Assembly: GCA_031284475.1 (NCBI GenBank)
Contig: JAISZV010000247.1
Location: 1 to 9,244, forward strand
Source: Proteiniphilum sp.
GTDB lineage: Bacteria > Bacteroidota > Bacteroidia > Bacteroidales > Dysgonomonadaceae
Length of the DNA: 9,244 nt
Direction of reading: 5' to 3'
Positions 1 through 5,986 of the stretch are shown here, piece after piece. The position numbers and the translations under genes were made by a program. The notes beneath the pieces are model-generated. The model did not search any database and was not told the origin of the DNA. It saw only the letters and a list, made by a program, of their open reading frames with translations. Each line of letters opens with the position of its first letter. The first letter of the stretch is position 1.

Positions 1-1855
1 CCAGGTATTCTTTCAGGTCGGATATACGGAGGCTTTTGGGATAAGGCTCGTCTGCGGCGATCTTCCGGGCTACCTTCCGCATGATCTTGGCAATTTTCTT
101 ATTCAGTTCACGCACGCCCGACTCCCTTGTGTAGTTCTCAATGATCTTCTGTAAGGCGGGCTTGGAAATAGAGAAAGCCCCTTTTCCTACGCCGTGGTTC
201 TGAAGTTCCTTGGGGATAAGATGACGATGGGCGATCTCAATCTTTTCTTCGGTAATATAACCGCTCACGTTGATCAGTTCCATACGGTCGATCAACGGTT
301 GGGGAATGGAATTAAGGTTGTTTGCCGTGGCAATAAAAAGTACTTTCGACAGATCGTAATCAATGGAAAGGTAGTTGTCGTGAAACGCTGAGTTCTGTTC
401 CGGATCCAATACTTCGAGTAATGCCGAAGAAGGGTCGCCCCGGAAATCGTTTCCTATTTTATCCACCTCATCCAGCACGAAGACGGGGTTGGATGAGCCT
501 GCCTTCTGTATGTTTTGTATGATTCTGCCCGGGATGGCGCCGATATAGGTGCGGCGGTGGCCGCGGATTTCCGCCTCGTCGTGCAGCCCGCCGAGCGAAA
601 CGCGTATATATTTGCGGTTGAGGGCTTCGGCGATGGATTTCCCCAATGAGGTTTTTCCCACGCCCGGAGGGCCGTAAAGGCAGAGGATAGGTGATTTAAG
701 GTCGCCTTTCAGTTTCAGTACGGCCAAGTGTTCGATAATGCGTTCCTTCACCTTTTCCATGCCGAAATGATCTTTGTCCAGCACCTTCTGCGCATTTTTC
801 AGGTTGAAATTGTCTTTGGTGTACACGCCCCACGGCAAATCGAGAATAGTTTGCAGGTATCCGAACTGTACCGAATAATCGGGCGATTGCGGATTCAGGC
901 GTTCCAGTTTTTGTACCTCTTTCTCAAATGTTTTCGCTACTTCATTACCCCAATTTTTCTCTTTTGCCTCTTTTCTGAACTCGTCGATCTCAATCTGCTG
1001 CGTATCTCCCCCCAGTTCTTCCTGAATGGTTTTTATCTGTTGCTGGAGAAAATACTCTTTCTGTTGTTGATTCAGGTCTTCCCGGGTTTTTATCTGGATG
1101 TTCATCTTTAGTTCCAGCACCTGCGACTCGCGGTTGAGGATCATCAGCAGGCGGTAGGCTTGTTCTTTTTCGTCGTTGATGCTCAGCAGTTCTTGCTTCT
1201 CATGTCCTTCAATGGGCAGGTTGGTGCCGCTGTAGCTGATAAGCATATCGGAAAAAGAGTCGCTGCTGAGGGTCTGGATTAATTCCCTTGGCGGTTCCCC
1301 CAGCATATTGAGCATGTGGAGCAGGGAATCGCGGATGGAATCGAGGATCGCCTTGAACTCTTTGTCCTCTTTCGATGCTTTCACGTAGTCCCTTAGTTTG
1401 AAAGTCGCTTTCATATAAGGCTCGGTTTGCGTGATCTGCTGCCACTCGAACCGTTTCTTTGCCTGTACGATGATACTGAGATTGTTGTCTCCCATTTCAA
1501 TGACACGGATCACTTCCGCAACCACGCCTATCGGATAAAGGTCGCTCTCTTCCGGGTCATCTATCGTGGAATCTTTTTGGCAAACTAAGCCGATATACTT
1601 CTGTTTTCTCCCCAGCGACCGGATCAGATCCAGCGATTTTTTTCTTCCCACCGATATGGGAAGCGTACTCCCCGGAAAAACAATCGTATTGCGTAAAGGC
1701 AGCAGGGGAAGGGTTTCCTTCAGCAGAGATTCGTCGATATCCTGGCTTCCGTCAACTAAGTCGCTGGTAATAAAAGATATTACATTTGTTTCGGGATACT
1801 CTTCCGGTGTCGTATATTTTTTGAATAGATTCATCATTGTATTTGTTTCCGTCAT
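1..1855 (-). CDS. lon: ATP-dependent protease Lon (La), C-terminus cut by window edge
   Basis: Lon is a cytoplasmic homo-hexameric AAA+ serine protease that unfolds and degrades damaged and regulatory proteins. About 618 codons are visible. From the ATG at 1855, the N-terminal substrate-binding domain begins with LPLLPLRNTIVFPG (residues 49-62). A charged, glutamine-rich helical region containing NQQQKEYFLQQQ follows. The AAA+ module has Walker A GPPGVGKT (395-402, bases 650-673), Walker B VFVLDEVDK (458-466) and a sensor-1 segment FIATANN. The reading frame is still open at base 1, in a segment reading ISDLKEYL near the end of the ATPase module, so the Ser-Lys protease domain lies outside the window. 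The start is ambiguous: in-frame ATGs occur at 1855, 1837 and 1834. The last would give MNLFKKY. None has a Shine-Dalgarno sequence. The gene is divergent from trmN6. Identity is secure; the exact start is not. Confidence 0.96.
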   Translation of the reverse strand, partial: MTETNTMMNLFKKYTTPEEYPETNVISFITSDLVDGSQDIDESLLKETLPLLPLRNTIVFPGSTLPISVGRKKSLDLIRSLGRKQKYIGLVCQKDSTIDDPEESDLYPIGVVAEVIRVIEMGDNNLSIIVQAKKRFEWQQITQTEPYMKATFKLRDYVKASKEDKEFKAILDSIRDSLLHMLNMLGEPPRELIQTLSSDSFSDMLISYSGTNLPIEGHEKQELLSINDEKEQAYRLLMILNRESQVLELKMNIQIKTREDLNQQQKEYFLQQQIKTIQEELGGDTQQIEIDEFRKEAKEKNWGNEVAKTFEKEVQKLERLNPQSPDYSVQFGYLQTILDLPWGVYTKDNFNLKNAQKVLDKDHFGMEKVKERIIEHLAVLKLKGDLKSPILCLYGPPGVGKTSLGKSIAEALNRKYIRVSLGGLHDEAEIRGHRRTYIGAIPGRIIQNIQKAGSSNPVFVLDEVDKIGNDFRGDPSSALLEVLDPEQNSAFHDNYLSIDYDLSKVLFIATANNLNSIPQPLIDRMELINVSGYITEEKIEIAHRHLIPKELQNHGVGKGAFSISKPALQKIIENYTRESGVRELNKKIAKIMRKVARKIAADEPYPKSLRISDLKEYL

Positions 1856-1872
1856 CAAAACAGAAAAATGTG

Positions 1873-1880
1873 TATTTTTG
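1873..1880 (+). promoter_or_regulatory. Candidate -7 box for trmN6
   Basis: TATTTTTG matches TAnnTTTG exactly and would start transcription near 1887, leaving a leader of about 54 nt before the trmN6 ATG. The box forms the right half of an interrupted inverted repeat: AAAAAT at 1864-1869 and ATTTTT at 1874-1879. The nearest TTTG upstream (1842-1845) is 27 bases away, too far for a standard -33 element. Confidence 0.45.
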
Positions 1881-1915
1881 TTTCAGCTTTATATAGGGTA
1901 AAACAAAATCCATGC

Positions 1916-1923
1916 CAAATATA
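1916..1923 (-). promoter_or_regulatory. Candidate -7 box for lon
   Basis: Read on the minus strand this is TATATTTG, an exact match to the Bacteroidetes -7 consensus TAnnTTTG. It lies about 60 bases upstream of the most distal lon ATG. I see no convincing TTTG -33 element at the usual distance, which would fall inside trmN6. The call rests on one short motif in AT-rich DNA. Confidence 0.4.
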
Positions 1924-1940
1924 TCAAAATTTATATTACA

Positions 1941-2657
1941 ATGAGTAATCCCTGGTTCCGATTCAAACAGTTCACGGTTTTCCATGATAAGTGCGCCATG
2001 AAGGTGGGGACTGACGGCGTGTTGCTTGGGGCGTGGGCGAGCGTGGGAAATGCGGTAAATGTACTGGACGTAGGAACAGGTACCGGCCTCATAGCATTGA
2101 TGATAGCTCAACGCAACCCTCTTGCAAAGGTGGTTGCTATTGATGTGGACGAGCAGGCTGTGGAGCAGGCGAAAGAAAATACCGGTAATTCTCCCTTCTC
2201 TGACAGAATTACCGTAGCGCTTTTTGCTTTCCGGCAATTTGTCCAAAATACTTCGGAGCGTTTCGACTTAATTGTTTCTAATCCGCCTTACTTTTCAAAT
2301 GCTCTTTTGCCTCCGGATAAAGCGCGGGCGAGAGCAAGGCATGTCGCCTCGCTTACGTTGGACGATTTGTTATTCTCCGCCCGCAGTTGCCTTAAAAACA
2401 ACGGAACGCTCTCCCTTATCCTTCCATACGATAAAAGCGACGAATTAAACTCCCTGTGTGAGAAGCATACATTTTATATAAAACGGAAAACCATTGTATA
2501 TCCTTTGCCGGACGCCGCCCCGAAACGACTGTTGGCGGAGTTGACAATGCTGCAAACCGGCCATACCGAAACAAGTTCGCTGATCATTGAAAACAGCCGG
2601 CGTCAATACACCGACGATTTTTCCGGTTTGGTAAGAGGTTTTTATATGCACCTGTAA
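1941..2657 (+). CDS. trmN6: tRNA1(Val) (adenine(37)-N6)-methyltransferase
   Basis: This is a class I SAM-dependent methyltransferase of the YfiC/TrmN6 type, which methylates N6 of adenine 37 next to the anticodon of a valine tRNA. The N-terminus FKQFTVFHDKCAMKVGTDGVLLGAWA (within residues 8-33) is the family hallmark. SAM-binding motif I is LDVGTGTGL (42-50), the acidic residue ending strand 2 lies in AIDVDE (66-71), and the catalytic NPPY of N6-adenine methyltransferases is at 114-117. The length, 238 aa, is normal for the family. The ATG at 1941 follows an A/T-rich leader without a Shine-Dalgarno sequence. The gene is divergent from lon and 69 bases upstream of hpt. The general methyltransferase call is near certain; the exact tRNA target is inferred from the family. 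Confidence 0.92.
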   Translation: MSNPWFRFKQFTVFHDKCAMKVGTDGVLLGAWASVGNAVNVLDVGTGTGLIALMIAQRNPLAKVVAIDVDEQAVEQAKENTGNSPFSDRITVALFAFRQFVQNTSERFDLIVSNPPYFSNALLPPDKARARARHVASLTLDDLLFSARSCLKNNGTLSLILPYDKSDELNSLCEKHTFYIKRKTIVYPLPDAAPKRLLAELTMLQTGHTETSSLIIENSRRQYTDDFSGLVRGFYMHL

Positions 2658-2696
2658 ATAGAGCCGGTTTCATTTTCGTAAGATCATAAAAAGTAG

Positions 2697-2704
2697 TAAT
2701 TTTG
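2697..2704 (+). promoter_or_regulatory. Candidate -7 box for hpt
   Basis: TAATTTTG matches TAnnTTTG exactly. It predicts a start site near 2711 and a very short leader of about 16 nt before the GTG start codon. An A-rich tract (2688-2692) lies just upstream. The -33 region shows only a partial match (TTTTCG near 2673). Confidence 0.5.
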
Positions 2705-2726
2705 ACGCTTAAAAAAATCCGGAATA

Positions 2727-3263
2727 GTGAAAGAAGTCATTACCATCAGAGATAAACAGTTTGAATTGTTTATTGGGCAAGAAACCATTGAACAGGAAAT
2801 AAAACGGATTGCCGGACGGATTAATTCGGATATGAAAGGAAAGGATCCCATCTTTCTTACTGTGCTCAACGGCGCTTTTATGTTTGCCGGAGAGTTGATG
2901 AAAGAGGTTTCCGTCCCCAGTGAGATCACATTTGTGCGTCTTGCCTCCTATCATGGCACATCTACCACAAACCGGGTGCGGGAAGTGCTGGGGTTGAACG
3001 AAAGTATCGAAGGCCGCTGTGTGGTAATTGTGGAAGATATTGTGGATAGCGGTAATACCATAGTTGCGCTTAAAAAAGAGTTAGAGAAATATAATCCTAA
3101 TGAGGTGAAAGTGGCCACTTTACTGTTTAAACCCGCTGCGCTGCGGCAGAAACTCCATATCGATTATGTGGCGCTCGAAATCCCCAATGACTTCATTGTA
3201 GGTTACGGGTTGGATTATGACGGGTACGGCAGAAATCTGAAAGATATTTATAAGGTGAAATAA
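2727..3263 (+). CDS. hpt: Hypoxanthine phosphoribosyltransferase
   Basis: This purine-salvage enzyme transfers the phosphoribosyl group of PRPP to hypoxanthine (and usually guanine) to give IMP or GMP in the cytoplasm. The type I phosphoribosyltransferase signature VVIVEDIVDSGNT spans residues 99-111, with the acidic pair E103-D104. The pyrophosphate-binding loop LNGAF is at 47-51, the flexible-loop Ser-Tyr at 74-75, and the purine-binding C-terminal segment FIVGYGLDYDGYGRNLKD at 156-173. At 178 aa it is full length. It begins with GTG, giving MKEVITIRDKQFELFI, which matches the usual family N-terminus; the next in-frame ATG (2832) would remove the N-terminal strand. A promoter-like box lies just upstream, so it may be transcribed separately from trmN6. 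Confidence 0.95.
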   Translation: MKEVITIRDKQFELFIGQETIEQEIKRIAGRINSDMKGKDPIFLTVLNGAFMFAGELMKEVSVPSEITFVRLASYHGTSTTNRVREVLGLNESIEGRCVVIVEDIVDSGNTIVALKKELEKYNPNEVKVATLLFKPAALRQKLHIDYVALEIPNDFIVGYGLDYDGYGRNLKDIYKVK

Positions 3264-3284
3264 AACGGTTTTCGTTGAACTTTA

Positions 3285-3325
3285 GCCGGCATAAATCGTT
3301 ATAGCTTCAAAGCGATGAAGCCGGC
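3285..3325 (+). other. Imperfect hairpin downstream of hpt
   Basis: GCCGGC at 3285-3290 can pair with GCCGGC at 3320-3325. An inner stem of ATCGTT (3295-3300) with AGCGAT (3311-3316, one G-U pair) encloses a 10-base loop. The two stems are separated by a 4/3 internal loop. No T-tract follows, so it is not a standard intrinsic terminator. It could be a Rho-associated 3' end or an mRNA-stabilising structure after hpt. Confidence 0.35.
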
Positions 3326-3417
3326 ATTGAGAAGCGACCATCACAGGAGTGTGAAAAAGTGGATAATCGTATATAAAGAAATTAAAAAGAGTTTTTTCTC
3401 TGATTTTTCTTTATAAA

Positions 3418-3450
3418 TTGTAGTACGGAATGAAAAAATAGCTATTTTTG
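3418..3450 (+). promoter_or_regulatory. Promoter of tonB
   Basis: TTG at 3418-3420 acts as a -33-like element, and TATTTTTG at 3443-3450 is an exact -7 TAnnTTTG box. The spacer is 22 bases, compatible with Bacteroidetes primary-sigma promoters. The predicted start site near 3457 gives a purine-rich leader of about 44 nt before the tonB ATG. The -7 box is embedded in the palindrome at 3428-3455. Confidence 0.6.
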
Positions 3451-3455
3451 CATTC
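3428..3455. repeat. 28-bp near-perfect palindrome over the tonB -7 box
   Basis: Thirteen of 14 base pairs match. The outer arms are GAATG (3428-3432) and CATTC (3451-3455). The inner core is a perfect 16-bp palindrome, AAAAATAGCTATTTTT (3434-3449). The only mismatch is A3433 against G3450. Because it covers the -7 element and ends just before the predicted start site, it has the position of a repressor operator. It has no GC stem plus T-tract, so it is not a terminator. The regulator, if any, cannot be named from this sequence. Confidence 0.55.
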
Positions 3456-3500
3456 AAACAGAGTGGAAAAAAAATAAGCAGTAGAAAAAAAAGATTCACA

Positions 3501-4199
3501 ATGAACAAAGATGAAGTAAAAAAATCGCCGAAAGCGAATCTGGAAGGGCACAGAAGCACATATATCCTGATGGGATTGGCGCTGAGTGTCTCTATCCTTT
3601 TCTTCGCTTTTGAATGGTCGACCGAAACAAAAAAGCTGGACGCAAGTGTCCTTGTTCAGGATGTTTTGGCCGAAGAGGAAATCGAGATCACTCGCCGGGA
3701 TCCGACCCCTCCGCCTCCCCCTCCGCCACCCGAACCGGAAACGCCCGAAATCATTGAGGTGGTAGAAGAGAAAGTGGACGTGAAAATGGATGTAAAGACC
3801 GAAGACGACCAGAGCCAGAGGCAAACGCAGACCTATATTCCGCCTCCACCCCCCAAACCGAAACCCGAAGAGGTAACGGAAGAGATCTTTGTGGTGGTCG
3901 AAGAACAGCCGGAATTTCCCGGAGGAAATTCAGCCATGATGAAGTTCTTGAGCGATAATATCAGGTATCCGGTCATTGCACAGGAAAACGGTATTCAGGG
4001 TCGTGTGATTTGTAACTTTGTGGTAGAAAGAGACGGTAGTATTACCGACGTACAGGTGGTACGCGGGGTAGACCCTTCACTCGACAGGGAAGCCATTCGT
4101 GTGATTCAACAGATGCCCCGATGGAAACCGGGGAAACAACGCGGATCTGCCGTACGTGTTCGATTTACATTACCGGTGGTGTTCCGCTTACAAAACTAA
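3501..4199 (+). CDS. tonB: Energy transducer TonB
   Basis: TonB spans the periplasm and passes energy from the ExbB/ExbD proton channel to outer-membrane TonB-dependent transporters. Residues 1-20 are charged and cytoplasmic. A single signal anchor, YILMGLALSVSILFFAFEW, spans 21-39. The periplasmic linker has two proline-rich blocks: a run of eight prolines at 70-77, ending in PEPETPE, and PPPPPKPKPEE at 114-124, separated by an acidic valine-rich stretch. The C-terminal TonB domain (about 136-232) contains PEFPGG, the RYP motif (155-157), GRVICNFVVERDGSITDVQVVRG, and MPRWKPGKQRG followed by the terminal VRFTLPVVFRLQN. The length, 232 aa, is typical. The ATG follows an A-rich leader without a Shine-Dalgarno sequence. 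A strong terminator follows, so it is probably monocistronic. ExbB and ExbD genes lie 3 kb downstream; shared function with them is inferred. Confidence 0.95.
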   Translation: MNKDEVKKSPKANLEGHRSTYILMGLALSVSILFFAFEWSTETKKLDASVLVQDVLAEEEIEITRRDPTPPPPPPPPEPETPEIIEVVEEKVDVKMDVKTEDDQSQRQTQTYIPPPPPKPKPEEVTEEIFVVVEEQPEFPGGNSAMMKFLSDNIRYPVIAQENGIQGRVICNFVVERDGSITDVQVVRGVDPSLDREAIRVIQQMPRWKPGKQRGSAVRVRFTLPVVFRLQN

Positions 4200-4219
4200 C
4201 TGATTAACAAAACGTAAGG

Positions 4220-4253
4220 AAAGCTGCTTTTGGGATTCAAAAGCAGCTTTTTT
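4220..4253 (+). terminator. Rho-independent terminator after tonB
   Basis: A perfect 12-bp stem is formed by AAAGCTGCTTTT (4220-4231) and AAAAGCAGCTTT (4239-4250), with a 7-base loop GGGATTC and a T-tract running to 4253. It begins 20 bases after the tonB stop codon. It ends only 16 bases before the ATG of the next gene, so it may also act as an attenuator or a 5'-leader structure for that gene. Confidence 0.88.
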
Positions 4254-4269
4254 ACTTAAGTCAATCGTG

Positions 4270-5247
4270 ATGAAACATAAGATAGCTGTTTTTGAAAAAA
4301 TCATCGATGAAGCAATCAGAGAGGTATTGAAAGATTGTCAACCACAGACTTTGTTCATTCCCGCCAAATACATGCTGTCGCTGGGAGGAAAGAGACTCAG
4401 GCCGCTATTGACATTGATGGCCGCAGATCTTTTCGGTAAAAATGCGGATAAAGCGCTGGACGCTGCTTTGGCTGTAGAAATATTCCATAATTTTTCCCTT
4501 GTGCATGATGATCTGATGGATAATGCCGATTTGAGGCGCGGATATCCGACGGTGCATAAAAAATGGAGCGATAGCAGCGCGATCCTTTCGGGCGACGCCT
4601 TGGTGATTGAGGCTTATAAATACATCGCGAAAGCTCCCGTCAATGTGCTTCCCGATATTCTGGAACTGTTTTCCACTACTGCCATGGCGATATGTAAAGG
4701 GCAGCAATACGATATGGATTTTGAACAGCGTCTCGATGTGACGGAGGAAGAATATATAGAGATGATTCGCCTGAAAACGGCAGCGCTCATCGGCTGCGCC
4801 CTGAAGATCGGCGCGGTCATAGCCGGCGCTCCCGCCGGGGACGCCGATTCGCTTTATGAATTTGGCGTCAATATAGGCTTGGCTTTTCAGTTAAAGGATG
4901 ACCTGTTGGACGTATATGGAGATCCGGAAACATTCGGGAAAAAGATAGGAGGGGATATCTTGTGCAATAAAAAGACTTTCCTGCTGATCAGAAGCTTAAA
5001 AAATACAAACAGCACGCAAAGGAAAGAGTTAGATAAGTGGCTGACGATAACCGAATACGATCCCGATGCAAAAATCAAGTTTGTTAAAAATATTTATGAT
5101 GAATTAAATTTGAAATTTGTTGTTGAAAAATTGATTGAAAAGTATTATCTTGCGTCGCTTGATTGCCTGTCATCAATCAATGTTCCCGACAACCGTAAAA
5201 GGGATCTGATCGCCCTGTCGGAAAATCTGATGTACAGAGAGACGTGA
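4270..5247 (+). CDS. Polyprenyl (trans-isoprenyl) diphosphate synthase
   Basis: The enzyme condenses isopentenyl diphosphate onto an allylic diphosphate primer to build an isoprenoid chain for quinones or other lipids. Starting from the ATG at 4270, GGKRLRP at 39-45 binds isopentenyl diphosphate. The first Asp-rich motif is DDLMD (80-84) followed by LRRG. The second lies in FQLKDDLLD (206-214), with GKKIGGDI after it. The length, 325 aa, is normal for the family. The first motif has no two-residue insertion, and Phe and Ser occupy positions -5 and -4 before it. That pattern resembles type I geranylgeranyl synthases more than bacterial farnesyl synthases, but the product length is inference. 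A GTG at 4267 is an alternative start one codon upstream. No promoter fits between the tonB terminator and the start. Confidence 0.92.
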   Translation: MKHKIAVFEKIIDEAIREVLKDCQPQTLFIPAKYMLSLGGKRLRPLLTLMAADLFGKNADKALDAALAVEIFHNFSLVHDDLMDNADLRRGYPTVHKKWSDSSAILSGDALVIEAYKYIAKAPVNVLPDILELFSTTAMAICKGQQYDMDFEQRLDVTEEEYIEMIRLKTAALIGCALKIGAVIAGAPAGDADSLYEFGVNIGLAFQLKDDLLDVYGDPETFGKKIGGDILCNKKTFLLIRSLKNTNSTQRKELDKWLTITEYDPDAKIKFVKNIYDELNLKFVVEKLIEKYYLASLDCLSSINVPDNRKRDLIALSENLMYRET

Positions 5248-5256
5248 AAAAGAAAA

Positions 5257-5279
5257 GGCTTATTGATCAATAAATAGCC
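5257..5279. repeat. Palindrome between prenyl synthase and the 231-aa gene
   Basis: TTATTGATCAATAA (5260-5273) is a perfect 14-bp palindrome flanked by GGC (5257-5259) and GCC (5277-5279). An alternative fold pairs GGCT-ATT with AATAGCC around a bulged T. It lies in the 43-bp gap between two genes. On the minus strand it is followed by TTTTCTTTTT, resembling a terminator, although no minus-strand gene reads into it. It may be an operator or an intercistronic processing hairpin. Confidence 0.4.
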
Positions 5280-5290
5280 GAAAGTCATAT

Positions 5291-5986
5291 ATGCCCTATC
5301 GTAGATTACCTAATACAGACAGCGCCCGTATCAGGGCTTTGGGATCGGCAGTTGAAAAAGCGGCTGATACCGATTTTCAGGAATTGCCGTTTTCCACGGG
5401 AACGCTTGATGAGGCCAGAAGTGTATTGGCTCATTTCACACATTTATCTGCCCGTTACCAACAGTTGTATGAAACACAGGTGAAAGCAGGTAAATCGTTT
5501 GCCGGGAAAATAAAAAACGCCCGTATGTATGTTTCCCATTTCATACAGGTATTATATATGTGTGTGATGCGCTCGGAAATCAAAGAGGAACAGCTGGCTC
5601 TTTACGGATTGGAGAATGTTCATCTGGTTGTCCCCGATTTATCATCCAATGAGCAACTGCTGGAATGGGGGCAGAAAATCATCCGGGGGGAACAGCAGCG
5701 TACCGCTCAAGGCGGAGTGCCCATTTATAATCCGTCCATCGCCAAGGTGAATGTAATGGTTACCCTTTTCAAAGAGGGATACCAGACCCAGAAACTGCAT
5801 CGGAAAGCTACTTCACGCGTCTTGCAGGAGATCGCTGATTACCGGAAAAAAGTGGATAAAGTAGTTCTTGAGATATGGGAAGAGGTGGAAAGGCACAACA
5901 GCGGGTTACCGCCTGAAAAACGGCTTGCCGTAAACCGTGGATACGGCATTGTTTACTACTACAGAAGGGGAGAAATTGCGGAATGA
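5291..5986 (+). CDS. Conserved Bacteroidetes protein of unknown function
   Basis: I do not assign a function. The 231-aa product has no signal peptide or clear membrane segment and is rich in charged, predicted-helical sequence. The N-terminus MPYRRLPNTDSARIRAL and the C-terminus GYGIVYYYRRGE look like the conserved ends of a family I associate with Bacteroidetes. The middle contains a hydrophobic helix, VSHFIQVLYMCVMRSEI (81-97), then LLEWGQKIIRGEQQR (123-137), GGVPIYNPSIAKV (141-153), and a probable C-terminal coiled coil (about 155-202). No catalytic signature, metal-binding cluster or nucleotide-binding loop is visible. The ATG at 5291 fits the conserved N-terminus. Its stop overlaps the tatD start by 4 bases (ATGA), implying translational coupling and co-expression with that nuclease. 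A cytoplasmic location is inferred. Confidence 0.85.
   Translation: MPYRRLPNTDSARIRALGSAVEKAADTDFQELPFSTGTLDEARSVLAHFTHLSARYQQLYETQVKAGKSFAGKIKNARMYVSHFIQVLYMCVMRSEIKEEQLALYGLENVHLVVPDLSSNEQLLEWGQKIIRGEQQRTAQGGVPIYNPSIAKVNVMVTLFKEGYQTQKLHRKATSRVLQEIADYRKKVDKVVLEIWEEVERHNSGLPPEKRLAVNRGYGIVYYYRRGEIAE

Noticed and set aside
728..1111. Plus-strand 127-codon open frame rich in Phe and Leu, within the lon region
   Set aside because: It is antisense to the coiled-coil part of lon. Phe/Leu richness is the expected shadow of Glu/Lys/Gln-rich coding sequence.
1752..2246. Minus-strand 164-codon open frame spanning the lon start and trmN6
   Set aside because: It overlaps the lon N-terminus in another frame and runs antisense through the trmN6 SAM and NPPY motifs. 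Its translation is low-complexity and resembles no family.
3712..3729. Run of proline codons in tonB as a possible unstable microsatellite
   Set aside because: The codons are mixed (CCT, CCG, CCC, CCA), so it is not a simple tandem repeat prone to slippage. Proline runs are normal in TonB linkers.
3411..3824. Minus-strand 137-codon open frame opposite tonB, with an Arg/Gly-rich segment
   Set aside because: The Arg/Gly-rich part is the reverse reading of the TonB proline codons, and the frame runs through the tonB promoter.
5260..5273. Palindrome as a minus-strand intrinsic terminator
   Set aside because: It does have a T-rich tract on that strand, but no minus-strand gene lies upstream of it in the window. 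I kept it only as an unexplained palindrome.
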